This document shows, in pieces, positions 34,360 through 47,300 of a stretch of 64,000 bases of DNA (its first letter is position 1; each line of letters begins with the position of its first letter). Source of the stretch: Turritopsis dohrnii (lineage: Eukaryota > Cnidaria > Hydrozoa > Anthoathecata > Oceaniidae); the NCBI GenBank assembly GCA_027922465.2, contig BQMF02000005.1, positions 1,550,001 to 1,614,000 of the forward strand, given 5' to 3'. The notes under the pieces are model-generated. The model did not search any database and was not told where the DNA came from. It saw only the letters and a program-made list of their open reading frames with translations. The position numbers were made by a program, and so were the translations under genes.

Positions 34360-35050
34360 ATCGATTATAAAAAGTGACAACTTATTTTGAACATGGACGT
34401 ATAAAAAGAGAAGGACTTACAACTTTTATAAATCTATTCAAACAAACCTCGCCTCGGTTTATTGAAATTTTCACAAAAGCAGTTTTGAAACTCCCTCAAG
34501 TGCTGTTAAAAATACATGTTTCCACTGGCTTCCATGATCGTAATAACCAACCAGAAATGAATTTAAAGATTTTATGATTATTTTGAAGCCAGGTTTTAAA
34601 CTCTGATTCCTCATGACTTCTTACAGTCTCAAACATGAAATTTTCAGAATTGAATGAAAAAGCACTCTTGTTTCTGTATATTCTCAGGCATCGCCCAGGC
34701 GTCTTTCAAAGTACCGAATCTCTGGATATAAGTATATACACAAAATACTTCCTAACTCCGACAAATTTATCTTAATTCCAATCCGACATTTTTGAAAAAG
34801 GTTGAGTAGAAGTTCTGTGATACTCAAGAATATTGCTGATGAATCTGCAAATCGTATTTTCTCTCAATTCCTTGGTTTTCCACATCGGATTAAACATCAA
34901 ACGTCGTATAAACCCGCCCATGTGAACCGAAATCCAGTGAAATGCGAGGCGAGGATTACATCAAAGAAATGCCGACAGAATAGATTTTAATAATAGAAAT
35001 GAAAGGCTTTAGAATTAGTTGTGAGTCCTTCTCGTTTTATACGTCCATGT
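34360..35050. repeat. Copy 2 of the segmental repeat at 17345-17770
   Basis: See the shared words given for copy 1. This copy is longer and includes AACAAACCTCGCCTCGGTTT and CTGCAAATCGTATTTTCTCT, with counterparts in copy 1. It lies just downstream of gene G, whereas copy 1 lies between genes C and D. Confidence 0.6.
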
Positions 35051-36879
35051 TTTGAATGTGACGAATTTCTTTACCAACAAATTTTTTTTTGCCGATAAAA
35101 TTTTATTTTGACCTGTGGTCCTGTGAAGGCCCGCTATAGACAGGTCTGTATTTATAAACTTATTAATTTCATATATTTACATCCCTTTGTTAGTTAGTAA
35201 CTTATTGCCCAGTAGAATAATAAGAAGCAATTCAGATCTTAAAAAAGTCTTAACGACACGGTGGTAAAATAAAAATTCGTAATATGTCATGCCAGCAAAC
35301 AATATTTTTTGCTATGTGGCTGCAATCAGAGATATGTTGCAAATATTTTTTGCCATGTGGCTACAATGTTCAACTTCCAACAAAATAAGAAATTGAAATC
35401 TTCAAGGCATCTATACTAAGTATATTTCAAAAAAATGATGTTTACATATTGTTTGTTTTAATACGAAAATAAACAGTTGACAGTTGACTTAGAGCATTTA
35501 TAAAGTTGATGAATCAGACCTAAGAGGAAGAGCTTGTTCAAACGACATTTAGAAGGCCATTGTTATAGGTGAGTTTCCACATGTATGCTTTGTAAAGGGA
35601 ATATGTGATTTCTTATTCACTTTCAATTGTTTCCTTATTTCCCTGTACCTGCTACAACTCATGAAAAATCACCTAGATATTAGTTACTATGATATTCAGC
35701 ATTCTAAGATAGTGTTGTACTTCACAGCTTTAAGTAATATGGTAATCAGAGATAAACATTTCATGGTCAACAGTGACCTTCTCAATATTCTTACAGAGGA
35801 ACAGAGGTGTAACGGCAGCCTTCTTGCTTTCTATCGCCACCGTTTTCAACCCATTTTCATGTCGAAACCCGACTAGCTTTATGGCGATCGTGCCTAATTT
35901 CCAATTAAAGAATTCGGAATAGGCATTGAATTTACGATATAGCGGACACCTCATTCTGTTTTCTTGATCTGTTGAGCATGTTATCCGCTTCCAAATAGTC
36001 ACTGTCGCATTTTCCTGGTAGCAAAACATGCCCACCAAACACATGACGTCATTATGACGTCTCAATAACGTCTTAATTTGGTCATGAAGTCATATGACAT
36101 CCCTATGACTTTTTCATGACGTCATTGGAAGTCATTCAATATGACGTCAGCAAGGCGGCGAAATGATGACTTACGTATGACCTGAAGGTCATGGTTATGA
36201 CGACTTCGTAACCTCACTTCATGGTTCTTCCGAACTACGGAGTTAAATTTCGCAAGTTTCGCGAATTTTTGAATTAATAGCGAAATTAAATTCCCGCGAA
36301 AATTAATCCCCTTAAGGTACCATTGTTTCGTGTAGTTGAGCAATTTAGGCAATTATTTTACTCTTGAAAGATTTTCTAAGAATGTTTCAGTACTTTCAGA
36401 ATAATGAAAAGTTTTTCATGAGGAACAATCACGAGGAAATGTTAAAGGAGAAAAATACAGGGGAAAGCATGTTTTTGTTTTGGGGCCGTTACTAAAAAAA
36501 TATACACAAAATCATTAAAAAAAGACACATCGTGTATTATAGCAAGGTTTCATTTATTAGAACTTCAAAAATAAACAGTAAATTAAAAAATAATAAATAG
36601 TGAATATATGAATAGTAAAACGTTACAAATTGAATACAAAAAATATCAAAATAGAGAATGATAAAATAATACAATTTAATTACAATGGACTACGTTGCAC
36701 ATTACACTGAAATATATTGGAGGATTTAGAGGAAAACTAGTGAAATCATGGATATTGTGTATGTATGTGGCAAAAACATCAGAAGGCTTTGAGGAACATG
36801 AAAAACATTTTCTTCTACCATAAAAAGATACCTTTTTTTTTTCAAGTGCAGTAAAAACCCATACAATTGAAAACACAGG

Positions 36880-37085
36880 CTTAAGGTCAAAATACACGAT
36901 CTGATTTTACATATATGATTTTACATTATATAAAAAATAATGACTTTTACAGATCGTGTATATTAAAAAATCATACGACTTTTGCTCTTATGACTTAACA
37001 TATATGACTTTTAAAAAGTAGGATGGTCTTCTACTTTTTAAAAAATCATTTATGACTTTTTACAGCTGTAAACAAATTTCAACCA
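36880..37085. repeat. Palindromic stretch resembling the left end of the Harbinger element
   Basis: AAGGTCAAAATACACGATCTG is followed by repeated ATATGACTTTT and AAAAATCAT words on both strands and then CAACCAATCAGAGTGCG, the same architecture as 24906-25085 (AAGGGC, repeated TCATACGAC words, then AACCAATCATATCG). The reversed counterpart AGATCGTGTAT occurs at about 36951-36961. It may be a nested Harbinger-type end or the native transposase side of the host element. Confidence 0.4.
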
Positions 37086-37145
37086 ATCAGAGTGCGTCTA
37101 GAGGTTTGAATGAACTTTTTGAGATTTCCCTAGAGTATATTAGTA

Positions 37146-38100
37146 TCAAATAAAAACGTGTATTTTACTGTTACATATGATCTTTTTCCATCCATCAAAA
37201 AAAAACAAAAAAACTCGAAGACTTCCCTCGATATCATCGTTCTTACCACAAAAACCTGATGGAGAAAAGAAATCTTGAAAGCTTGGGGAAACGACAGTAG
37301 TTTTTATGATATATAACATGTATAATAATTGTATAATATATCTATGAGAGTTGCAAAAAATATATGTGTAAGAAACTTCGACTTTCGTTTTTCGAGTGTG
37401 CCATATCATCCATAACATTTGAAAGACATCACAGTAGACTTCACAGAATTGCTTCGTACTGGGAATAAATCTGAATTCTTGTATATTCTGTGTATTCTTC
37501 TGTGTATTCTGTATATTCTGTGTATATATAACAAGATTTTTCAACACTTTTTATTCGCCTTTTTTGACTTTTCCATAATGATGGTTTTCAAGGCGTAAAT
37601 ATTTCTTTTCATGCAACCTCACTCTTTGATGGTCCCTGAAATAAAAAAAGGCAGAGAAGCAGCAAAATTTTTCATAGATATTCAATAACAACAAATGAAA
37701 GATATAAATAATCACATTAATAATTCTATGATTTTGATTGAGTATCAAATCAATGAAAAAACTTGTTTTATGTGCAGTAAATATGCGAGTTAGGTCTCAT
37801 TTCTTATTTTACATGAAAGTAAAAGTAATACAACATCAAAAATACTTGGGTATCATTACAACTAAACGTGGGATTATTAATAAGGAAGGCAAAATATAGA
37901 TAACATGTTTTTCTTCAAGCATTTTTCCTTTCCTGAAACACTTGGAGCTTGCTTTTTGCCCTATAGCTACTTTCAGTATACATAAGTGAAATTCCGCACA
38001 CAAAACTCATGCCAAACTCATTAAAAGTCTCGGATTTACCTTGTGTTCGCCGAGTCTTCTTGTGTATTTTTTCCGCCGATTTTCTTCTATTCTCCTCCAT
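37146..38100 (-). other. Minus-strand frames inside the transposon, unassigned
   Basis: An ATG at about 38097 opens MEENRRKSAEKIHKKTRRTQ ending at a GT donor-like GTAAATCC. An acceptor-like TTATTTCAG near 37640 precedes RDHQRVRLHEKKYLRLENHH and a stop at 37551, and another frame covers 37547-37146 (FIPSTKQFCEVYCDVFQMLW). If joined they would form a gene divergent from the DUF4806 gene. I do not recognise any part and no DDE motif is visible. Low confidence that this is a gene. Confidence 0.25.
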
Positions 38101-38547
38101 TTTGCTGAGTTTCTTTACGCGCCTCCTTGTTTAGAATTTTCTTTAAAAATGCATGGCCTATCGTTACCAAATTTCGAAATGTTAGTTCACATATTATTTA
38201 TTCCATACAGTATGACCATTATTTTTATTGTCTACTTTGATACAAGCATAATTTAAAGTCATTATTTAAAATGACACACTCTAACCAGGGCGTAAATATA
38301 TTAATTACATACTTGTTCTTATTGTCATTTTTTCGTCAAAGTTTAATACTAAAAGCTTATTTCTATCTGTTTAAATTTAAAATCTTAATAATCATGAAAA
38401 GAGCCTTCAACGTTTTAATTTGTTTCTTAAACACATCACATGATTTTTGTTTACCCCCGTGAAATAACTAACACGGTTCATTCTGGTTCGCGCACGTGGT
38501 GAAGACTTAGAAACATTGCTTTCTCACTTCTTGAAAACATCGTTAAA

Positions 38548-40865
38548 ATGTCAAGATATAGTAGGTGGCGCAGAAGTTTACAAACTGAGAGATTTTTACT
38601 GGATTACGAAGGTAGTAGTTCTGAACACGAGGAAGATAATGATAACATTCAAGAAGGCAATAATCATAATTATCTTTTGAGCATCGATGATGAAAGAGAA
38701 GAAGAAGAGGAGGATGATATAACGGATGATGAAACGGATGATGATTTTAGATCAGACAGCCCTCGTGATGATTGGTAAAGTTGTTGGAAGGGAACAAAAT
38801 AGAAGAAGCTGTTGTTTCTTCTAATTGGATTTCTGGTGACCGAGTTTATTGGTCCAATAGTGTCAATGCATCAAGAGATCTGAAGGAGGGGAAGATGCCT
38901 GATTATGCCAGTTGGAAATCATACAAGTTAATTAAAGTAAAATTTCAAGATGGTAAGTGTTGGCTGGAGTTTTAACTTGTAAATCAGGTGTGTTTTCATA
39001 AATAGTTCTTTTTGTTTTTAATATTAAACTGTTTAGATGACTACGATCTGGTTTGTGATTACCAGTTTTCAAGCTGTGATGAACATTTGTCTGTGAAGAA
39101 AACTAAAACTACTTCAACAGGTATAAAAAAAGTTTTTTTAAAGAAAGTTGCCCCATAATTTGTCGTAACTGCATAAGAAATTTGACATATCAGATATCAA
39201 ATTACCTACGCCACCACGTTCAAAATCTGGAAGGAATTCAATAGAAAGAAGTTTTATAAGTAGTAAGTTGTTATACTTCAATAGATACTTACACTACATA
39301 TAATATGTAAGAAATTATACTCTTGAAATAATGAATTTAGGTTGGACTAATTTCAAATTTCATATAAAAATTGGATAAAATGTTTCTATAGTTAATGTTG
39401 ATAATTTAGGTGTGGGAATCGAAATACTTTGCTTGGATGCATCATTAGATTTTCCGATTTAAAATGCTAATTGGAATAGTCTGTCTCTAGATTGTTTTTA
39501 AAGCTGTTATGAGATTACTTCTATTTTCATTGTCACCTACAATTTCAGACTCTCTGCCATCAACACCCAATGCAAAGACAACAAGTAAAGGATCAAGTCA
39601 CCAAAGCAGTGGGCATAAAAGTCAGTCCGGTTAACTTCGAACTAAAATATGATCAAATTATTGATAAATACGTAATATTATTTTACTATTTTTTTTTTTT
39701 TTTTAGAATCAAGGAGGGAAATAATATCTGATTTGGACAGTTCATGTTCGCCAGTCTCAACTGACTTTTCTTCTCCCAGAAGATCACCAAGAACAAAAAA
39801 GCCTTGTCGAGAAACTTCACCTGTACAAAGGTCGAACTCATTCAGCAGAGCGAGTGATGCTTCTAGCTCTTCTTTGTTATCTATTATCCAAAATAGAAAA
39901 AGAGCATCCAGCTCACCACCAAAAAGTCAAAAGACAAAGTCTGATGGAAATAAGGACCGATATCCCTTGACTACTGATGGTATGTATAAATTGATATTTA
40001 TTACTGTTAATATCTGTTCATTGTCTTGTTAATGGAAATCCCATCACTTAACTCTAGAATTCCAACGAAAAGTTCTATATGCATTATCAGAAATCTTGAA
40101 TGCTATAAATGAAGGACTAAGAAAAAATAATCAGAATTCTGCTGACACCTTCATTGAGAAGTGCCATACAATTGACGATTTTATTCAACTGAATGAAACC
40201 CTGAAAAATGATAGAGATGCCTATCAAAGCTTGGTAAGCAGAATGTAGTGTTAATTTGCTTCATTATTTTTTGCATTTTTTACTGATTTCTTTTGGTGGC
40301 AAAGATGTGAGAGCAAATGTAAAAAATATCTTGTTATCGTAAGTAAAGTATCTTTCTCGAGAGAGTCAGTATTCAGCTGTATGTTATAACAGCAAGACCC
40401 TTGAATTGGCAAAGGAAACAAAACGATCTAATTAAAGTTTCTGCATCCCAACCAAATCTTCAGGTGTGGGACAAAATATGGGCTGGGTTTTTCCTTAACT
40501 GCTGGCTAATACTTTGATTTTTAATTGTTAGTTTAAGAGTAATCAAGACATAATAAAGCAAGCATTTTTTTCTGCACTTTTTTTTCAGGGTAACTAATGA
40601 TGAAGTACTATCTGAGTATAGTCTTTGTGGGCTAAAGAAGAAAAGAAAATTTGATGGGTTAGCCATTCACGATATTGTCATGGGTAAGTATTTTGCTTTT
40701 AAATCTACTTTAAACAGGATTGTGTTTTGAATACTTTTAATTTGGTTGTTGCTTTTTCTTTCTATAGGTGGCGTTTTGGCAACTCAAAAATCTACGGAAG
40801 CGTCTGTGAACAAAGCGATTATTGATGTTTTGAAGCACGCGCCTGAAAGACTAAAGAAACGATAA
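38548..40865 (+). pseudogene. DUF4806-family gene in nine or ten exons, with a frameshift and a missing acceptor
   Basis: Exons, by splice signals and phase, are 38548-38952, 39037-39120, 39194-39262, 39549-39620, 39707-39979, 40058-40233, about 40290-40338, 40589-40683 and 40768-40865. The start MSRYSRWRRSLQ leads to a very acidic stretch. Then VVSSNWISGDRVYW and WKSYKLIKVKF match the N-terminal region common in DUF4806 proteins. A serine- and arginine-rich linker follows (SPRRSPRTKKPCRE). The C-terminal part is the DUF4806 domain: FIQLNETLKNDRDAYQSL, FGGKDVRANVKNIL, EVLSEYSLCGLKKKRKF, AIHDIVMG and a final LKHAPERLKK. Two defects are visible: at 38773-38778 the frame stops at TAA, and one extra G would join RDDW to VKLLEG; the exon coding FGGKDV has no AG before it (no AG between 40246 and 40298). 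All other phases agree. The domain has no known biochemical role; nuclear location is only suggested by the basic linker. Confidence 0.75.
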
Positions 40866-41699
40866 AACGAAAAAACACTTTCCTTAGTTTTCGTGTGTTT
40901 AACATGCTATCCATAAATTTTTTCCATACTTAGCTCTCCCGTCGTATGTTCAACATTAAGGTAACTTCATTTGAGTACACCGTCCAAGGACCTTCAAAAC
41001 GTTAATACGTACAAGGAGTGTAATGGAGAATTTATGGATATAGTCTTTTCTATCTCTTGTATTTATGAACATGGTTATATCACTAATCATTTTTTAACAC
41101 TTTCTTAATTGTTAATATTTTGTATTTTAATTTATAAAGCACATATTTTAAGAGATGATATTTATTTGAAAGATATTTCTGATGAAAAAATCTGTTATCT
41201 TTGCTTGCATAACTATAAATTCGCTTCTTTTCATTTTGTTTAAGTATCTCTCATCTCAGTAAAAACGTCACGGTGGGGTCATAAATGCGTCATAAGACGT
41301 CTTAGTGACGTCGTTATGACGTCATAGCTGAGTCATTCTCACAAAACTATGTTATGAATAGGTCATTTGATGACGTCTGAGGGACGTCAGCATATGACGT
41401 CGGTTTATGTTGCAAAAATAACCTCACGATGACCTTTCAATGACGTCGTATAAAGTCATGGTCGGACTTATTTATGACGTCATAGAGACGTCATTGTGTT
41501 GGGTGGGTGTTTGTATAATCTGGTATACACTTCAACATTTGAAACTCGACCTTGGTGGAGTTTAAGGGAATATCATTCAAATCCACTGCCACGTCAAGTT
41601 TGTAGAGATCTTGGCATGAAAGCTTGAGGTGATTGCTTTGAATGGTAGCTAAACAATTAAATAAATTTGACATAATTAAACAAATTTGACATAATTAAA

Positions 41700-43950
41700 C
41701 ATAAATAGAAAACATAAAAACACTATGAAAAGTCAATTTCCTATGCATTACAGTTGGAGTATTTCCATTGGCTATTAAAATTACCGCCACATCCATCATA
41801 TTCACCATCTTGAATATCTAACGTCAAAAGATGTTACCTCAGAACAAAATGTTTCGCCAATGAATTTAATATCCACTGGCAACAGTATTTCTACTTGTCT
41901 CCACTTAAAACTAACAGATAAAATTTGTAAGTTTGATTTACACGAAGTGTGTATTACAGACCAACTGTTTTATGTCCTCGATGCATTCTTGAACATAAAT
42001 GTTTACAAAGACGAAAGTTTGATGAGAATCGGGCCTTAGTTTTGACGTCAATGTCTATATTTTGACAATAATGACGTTTCATTATTGCCGGTGAATATCC
42101 TCATATAAAAATGTGTGCAGAAAAACTAACAAATCTACCTTTCTTCCAATTCATCATCTCTAAGTTCCCAAATAGTGTTGGGAAAAAAATCCAATATATG
42201 ACCAACAACATGGAAAGGTGTGTTAACCCCATCGCCACGAATCATTGGAATATATTTCAGAGACAGTTTCAAATAAAATATCTTCATGAACACAATCAAT
42301 TTCAAAGAATGCTTTTGTGTAATTTAACTTTTTCTTAGAAAAACAATAAAAGATAAATCAAATTCTATTCAAATTCAAATTCAGATTCTATATAAGGCAG
42401 TTGATCATTGTGAAAAAATTATTTCTGGACTGTACAATGAAATATAATCTAACGATGGCTTTACAGTTCCTGTCCGTTAAACTTTTCTTTTGAGTATTTT
42501 GAGCATTTTGATTTTAAAGTTTAACACTTTTTAAAAAAAAAAAAGACCCCTTAAGATCAGATCTAGAGGTAACTCATTAATTTCAAAAAATTATTCAATG
42601 AATGCTAAAACATTATTGGCTCAAAATATTGTTTGTTCAAATTCAAGCTCAGGACTGTTCTTAAAACTTTTGTCTGCAATGGTTTGACCTTCAATTTATT
42701 CTTATTTTGTTCCTTATTTGCCAAAATCTTTTCACACATAAAACATTTTGTAAAAATATGAGCTTGATAACAGATCTCCAGAGCAGAGGATTTGTAATGA
42801 CTATAAGTATAGTACAACTACAAATAGAGTAGAGCAATCATAGTGGAGGAGATCACTGTAATATATTTTTTAATTTAAATATTAATAGCTCATAAATTTA
42901 AAACATTATAGATAACAAAATATCCAATCTGATGTTGAAAAACTAGGTAATAGGTAATTTTTCTAACCAACAAAAAATTTACAAATGTTCGACTTCTTGA
43001 AAAACCGCTTGAAAAGTAATTTACAAAAATCCCTTTTTGTGGTTCCCTCAGGGATTGTTAACGACATTTCTTTTAACGCTTTCTTGTGTACTCTTATCTT
43101 GCATTTTGTTTGATTTTTTAGTTTACATTGAGCAGACGGTGGTGATAAACTTGATAAACAGAAGTATTCGAAAAGTATCAACATTTTGCAGGTGTCCCTC
43201 AAGAAAGCCATGCATTACTTGTCTCCAGTAGTGAAGCAAGAAAGATAAACGGTCAGTTTTCATTTGTTCATGTTTGTCATTATTTGTGCAGATCAGTTCA
43301 ATACAAGTCTCAAAAATGTGATGATGCTGTCCTACAGTTAATAACAGAATTCGAAGGGATCCAAGAAGATTCATTAGAAATCTTGTCAGCGCTTGTCATT
43401 TGTTTGTCATTATTTGTGGTCAGAAAACTAATAAGATTCAGATTTCTCGTTCTCTTTCGGTCTCAACAGAATGGTACTAAAATTTATTGTTGATTTTATT
43501 GTTGTTGTTGTTGTTGTTATTCTTACAACAACAAAAAAAACCCACTGAACTAAAACGCTTAATAAGCAAGGCTGAGTTAAATAATGCAAGGCAAACGATT
43601 CAACCATAAAATCATGACAGTGGCAACATCAAAATCTAAATAATCTTGATCAACCAAAACATACAGCTAAAATGTTGAAATATTTTACCCATGAATAAAG
43701 TTTACATACCCCTTTATGGATGGGCGAATATGGATAGGGCGTTCTTCATTACCGCCATAGCTGACTATCACGGGGCTCTTAGCATACTTGGTTCCTCAAG
43801 TATTACAAAATCCACGTCGTTATAGCTCTCCTCCACCATGTGCATGTGCTCTCTTCCTGATATGTGCAGGCGTAGGAGGAGGTTTTGGGATGGAAAACAA
43901 GTTAACACAAAATTCATCATCTGATAATTGTCAGGCTAAAAAATAAATAG
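41700..43950. other. Stretch upstream of gene G; first exon of G not located
   Basis: No convincing signal-peptide exon with a GT donor was found on the minus strand, although MVNMMDVAVILIANGN near 41815-41770 is a weak candidate. On the plus strand, 43290-43475 has a frame with a hydrophobic run (LEILSALVICLSLFVV) near splice-like signals, not supported enough to call a gene. A GTT simple repeat lies at 43498-43517. Confidence 0.35.
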
Positions 43951-43959
43951 CCCAGTCCC

Positions 43960-44340
43960 CAGCGCTAATTAAGGACAAGAAACCTTGAAGCAAGGGTGTT
44001 CGGTTCAAAAGTATCATAGCAAGGACATTGTTGCACGGAGTTATTTTGTGGATACTGGCAAAAAATAACTAAGCGCTTGTACTTGCCCCCGCAGCGAGCG
44101 TAAGCGAGCGAGGAGGCATAGTAGTTTCACGAGATAGGCGAATGTCAGTTTCCGATTTTGTTCTTCATCATCATCATCTTCCAACTTTCGTGTTGACATT
44201 ACACGGTGGTATACAATTATTAGCTGACTTTGCTTTTTTTACCGTTTCAAAGCATGGTACTGTAAGTGGGAGACAGAATGTTTTTTCGTATCTCTTTCCT
44301 TATTTATTATTATATTATACTATGTTATTTAGGAAGTTCG
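43960..44340. repeat. Dispersed repeat, related to 51930-52110
   Basis: GTCAGTTTCCGATTTTG, CAACTTTCGTGTTGACATTACA and GCTGACTTTGC here correspond to GTCAGTTTTCGGTTTTG, CAACTTTTCGTGTTGGCTGTTACA and GCTGGCCCAT near 51950-52035. A short GC-rich word CCCCGCAGCGAGCGTAAGCG at 44086-44105 stands out from its surroundings. It directly precedes the 1.22-kb tandem array. Confidence 0.5.
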
Positions 44341-44362
44341 TATGCTAACATTGCTTAGACAT

Positions 44363-47300
44363 TTTTGGATTTCTGCGTAAGCAAGAAATACTTTACGATC
44401 GTCCGTGTTTTTCTGATTTTTTGGATTTCTGCGTAAGCAAGAAATACTTTACGATCGTCCGTGTTTTTCTGATTTTTTTTTTTCATCTTACTGTCCAAAC
44501 CTACGCATTTTTGTTTCTTAAATTTCATTGGTTCATAAAAAAGCCGTCTTAATTGTCATTGGTGCATAATGCCCGATTTCTACGAAAGGGTGCTAATTTA
44601 GCCACCTCCACTTAAATAGCGATAGTTTATTGGCTGATTTTCGCCATACCATGTGATCGTCCACAAAACGTTTTAAAAATGGCAGCGAAAGGACGTGTGT
44701 AGTTTGCTAAAAGTTTCTTTGATGGAAATATGGCTTTAAAAGAAGTTAATACAGCTTAAAATTTTATATAAAGAATTGCATTACTGTTGGGAACTTATCA
44801 TGTTCACAAAATTAAATTACAGTGTGGTTATTCTGTTTTTTGAAAGAAGTTTTCTTGAAGTTTAAAATATGAAAACAGTGCCAATACATGGTGTGTGGAA
44901 GAAAAGGTATTTCTTGTTTTATTTTTGCTCCAAGCCTTTTTAAATATGAAAGACCTTCGTGTATTTTGTATGTGTATGCATGTTTGAAATCAATTTTTAG
45001 AAGCTTTTGGATTTTTAAAGCTCAGCTTAGCTTCCTTTCAGCTCCTCCCCAACATCACCAACATAATGCACTTTATACAGCTATTTATACTATATTTAGT
45101 AGCAATTTTTGGATGTATTCTGGCTATATCAGCTTATCTCTTTTCTCCCTACGTATGTTGTATTTTTTTTAACTTTTAGATTAGATATGAGCTTTAATTT
45201 CTAAGTAATTATTATTGTGATATTTATATTTTTCATTCTGAGGAGATCAATATAGAAACTTTATATATTAGTTTGTGCTGCCCAAACGATATGTTTGTTA
45301 CCGCCAGTATACACAATCTTTTTATAGGATTCGTTATATTTAATGTGGTTAAATTAAAGTTTCGTATTGTGTCGATGCACTTTTTTGGAGTACGTGGGTG
45401 GCAAATATTCAGTAACAATCATTCAGCTTATTCGTACAAAAAAACAGATCTTCATAAATGATCTCCGCGATAGCATAAAGAAAAGCCCCTTTTTTATGTT
45501 ATGGTAGGCTGACTTTCTTGACGAACATTGTCAGTCGCATCAATATTTTTGTTTATTTAATGCTGATGCTTCTCGAGCTGAATGATATGACTGTCTTAGT
45601 TTTGCAGGACTAGTGTGCTAGTGTTGCATTTTTGTGGCATTTTCAGCAGCAAAGCTTGCAGAAATCCTTCTGCCCGGTAGGGCATCTTGTCTGATTTTTT
45701 TTTTTCATCTTACTGTCCAAACCTACGCATTTTTGTTTCTTAAATTTCATTGGTTCATAAAAAAGCCGTCTTAATTGTCATTGGTGCATAATGCCCGATT
45801 TCTACGAAAGGGTGCTAATTTAGCCACCTCCACTTAAATAGCGATAGTTTATTGGCTGATTTTCGCCATGCCATGTGATCGTCCACAAAACGTTTCAAAA
45901 ATGGCAGCGAAAGAACGTGTGTAGTTTGCTAAAAGTTTCTTTGATGGAAATATGGCTTTAAAAGAAGTTAATACAGCTTATAATTTTATATAAAGAATTG
46001 CATTACTGTTGGGAACTTACCATGTTCACAAAATTAAATTACAGTGTGGTTATTCTGTTTTTTGAAAGAAGTTTTCTTGAAGTTTAAAATATGAAAACAG
46101 TGCCAATACATGGTGTGTGGAAGAAAAGGTATTTCTTGTTTTATTTTTGCTCCAAGCCTTTTTAAATATGAAAGATCTTCGTGTATTTTGTATGTGCATG
46201 CATGGTTGAAGTCAATTTTTAGAAGCTTTTGGATTTTTAAAGCTCAGCTTAGCTTCCTTTCAGCTCCTCCCCAACATCACCAACATATGATGCACTTTAT
46301 ACAGCTATTTATACTATATTTAGTAGCAATTTTTGGATGTATTCTGGCTATATCAGCTTATCTCTTTTCTCCCTACGTATGTTGTATTTTTTTTAACTTT
46401 TAGATTAGATATGAGCTTTAATTTCTAAGTAATTATTATTGTGATATTTATATTTTTCATTCTGAGGCGATCAATATAGAAACTTTATATATTAGTTTGT
46501 GCTGCCCAAAGGATATGTTGGTTACCGCCAGTATACACAATCTTTTTATAGGATTCGTTATATTTAATGTGGTTAAATTAAAGTTTCGTATTGTGTCGAT
46601 GCACTTTTTTGGAGTACGTGGGTGGCAAATATCCAGTAACAAACATTCAGCTTATTCGTACAAAAAAACAGATCTTCATAAATGATCTCCGCGATAGCAT
46701 AAAGAAAAGCCCCTTTTTTATGTCATGGTAGGCTGACTTTCTTGACGAACATTGTCAGTCGCATCAATATTTTTGTTTATTTAATGCTGATGCTTCTCGA
46801 GCTGAATGATGTGACTGTCTTAGTTTTGCAGGACTAGTGTGCTAGTGTTGCATTTTTGTGGCATTTTCAGCAGCAAAGCTTGCAGAAATCCTTCTGCCCG
46901 GTAGGGCATCTTGTTTTTTTTTTTCATCCTGTCCAAACCGGCGCATATTTGTTTCTCGAATTTCATTGGTTCATAAAAAAGCCGTCTTAATTGTCATTGG
47001 TGCATAATGCCCGATTTCTACGAAAGGGTGCTAATTTAGCCACCTCCACTAAATAGCGATAGTTTATTGGCTGATTTTCGCCATGCCATGTGATCGTCCA
47101 CAAAACGTTTCAAAAATGGCAGCGAAAGAACGTGTGTAGTTTGCTAAAAGTTTCTTTGATGGAAATATGGCTTTAAAAGAAGTTAATACAGCTTATAATT
47201 TTATATAAAGAATTGCATTACTGTTGGGAACTTATCATGTTCACAAAATTAAATTACAGTGTGGTTATTCTGTTTTTTGAAAGAAGTTTTCTTGAAGTTT

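Larger units (their letters stand above)
36031..41507. mobile_element. 5.48-kb DNA transposon with TGACGTCA-rich ends carrying a DUF4806 gene
   Basis: The left end is CCCACCAAACACATGACGTC and the reversed right end CCCACCCAACACAATGACG. The outer 170-245 bp on each side are packed with TGACGTCA-type words (about four left and eight right), beyond which the inverted match is loose. TG flanks both ends (36029-36030, 41508-41509), a 2-bp duplication; removing the element and one TG restores the frame of gene G, which fixes the ends independently. The plus-strand interior holds a DUF4806 gene (38548-40865). The left half (36.2-38.5 kb) has no recognised transposase; it includes a piece of the MITE also seen at 63229 (36240-36317) and a Harbinger-like palindromic stretch at 36880-37080. 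CCC ends with a 2-bp duplication do not fit a superfamily I can name; CMC/EnSpm-like groups are the nearest thought. Confidence 0.7.
35730..41648 (-). pseudogene. Gene G: six-cysteine secreted-type protein, second exon split by a 5.48-kb transposon
   Basis: The coding exon runs from 41648 (acceptor AATTGTTTAG) to 41508, is interrupted by the element at 36031-41507, and resumes at 36028 to a stop at 35730. The two parts align end to end with gene H: LKLSCQDLYKLDVAVDLND with GLECIDRYRLYAKVDRAIF, then LKCIPDYTN plus MFCYQEN with LTCVPRYEN plus YFCFRAN, MRCPLYRKFNAYSEFFNWKL with VECPIFRKFNSYAEFFKWKL, and TPLFLCK with TPLFLCK. All six cysteines are conserved. Removing the element and one TG copy leaves 440 nt, 2 plus 146 codons, in phase with a phase-1 first exon as in H. 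The first exon was not found. Function unknown. As it stands, the product would end a few codons into the transposon (THPTQ, stop). Confidence 0.75.

Noticed and set aside
43037..43493. Possible exons with splice-like AG/GT borders and a hydrophobic segment
   Set aside because: No start exon, no domain and no paralog in the window; cannot be told from chance.
44888..45172. 94-104 codon frame repeated in each 1.22-kb unit
   Set aside because: It starts at a non-ATG codon and its frame is changed by indels between the three copies, so coding is not conserved. The 62-codon frame is equal in length in all copies, but its opposite strand is open too, and neither resembles a protein.
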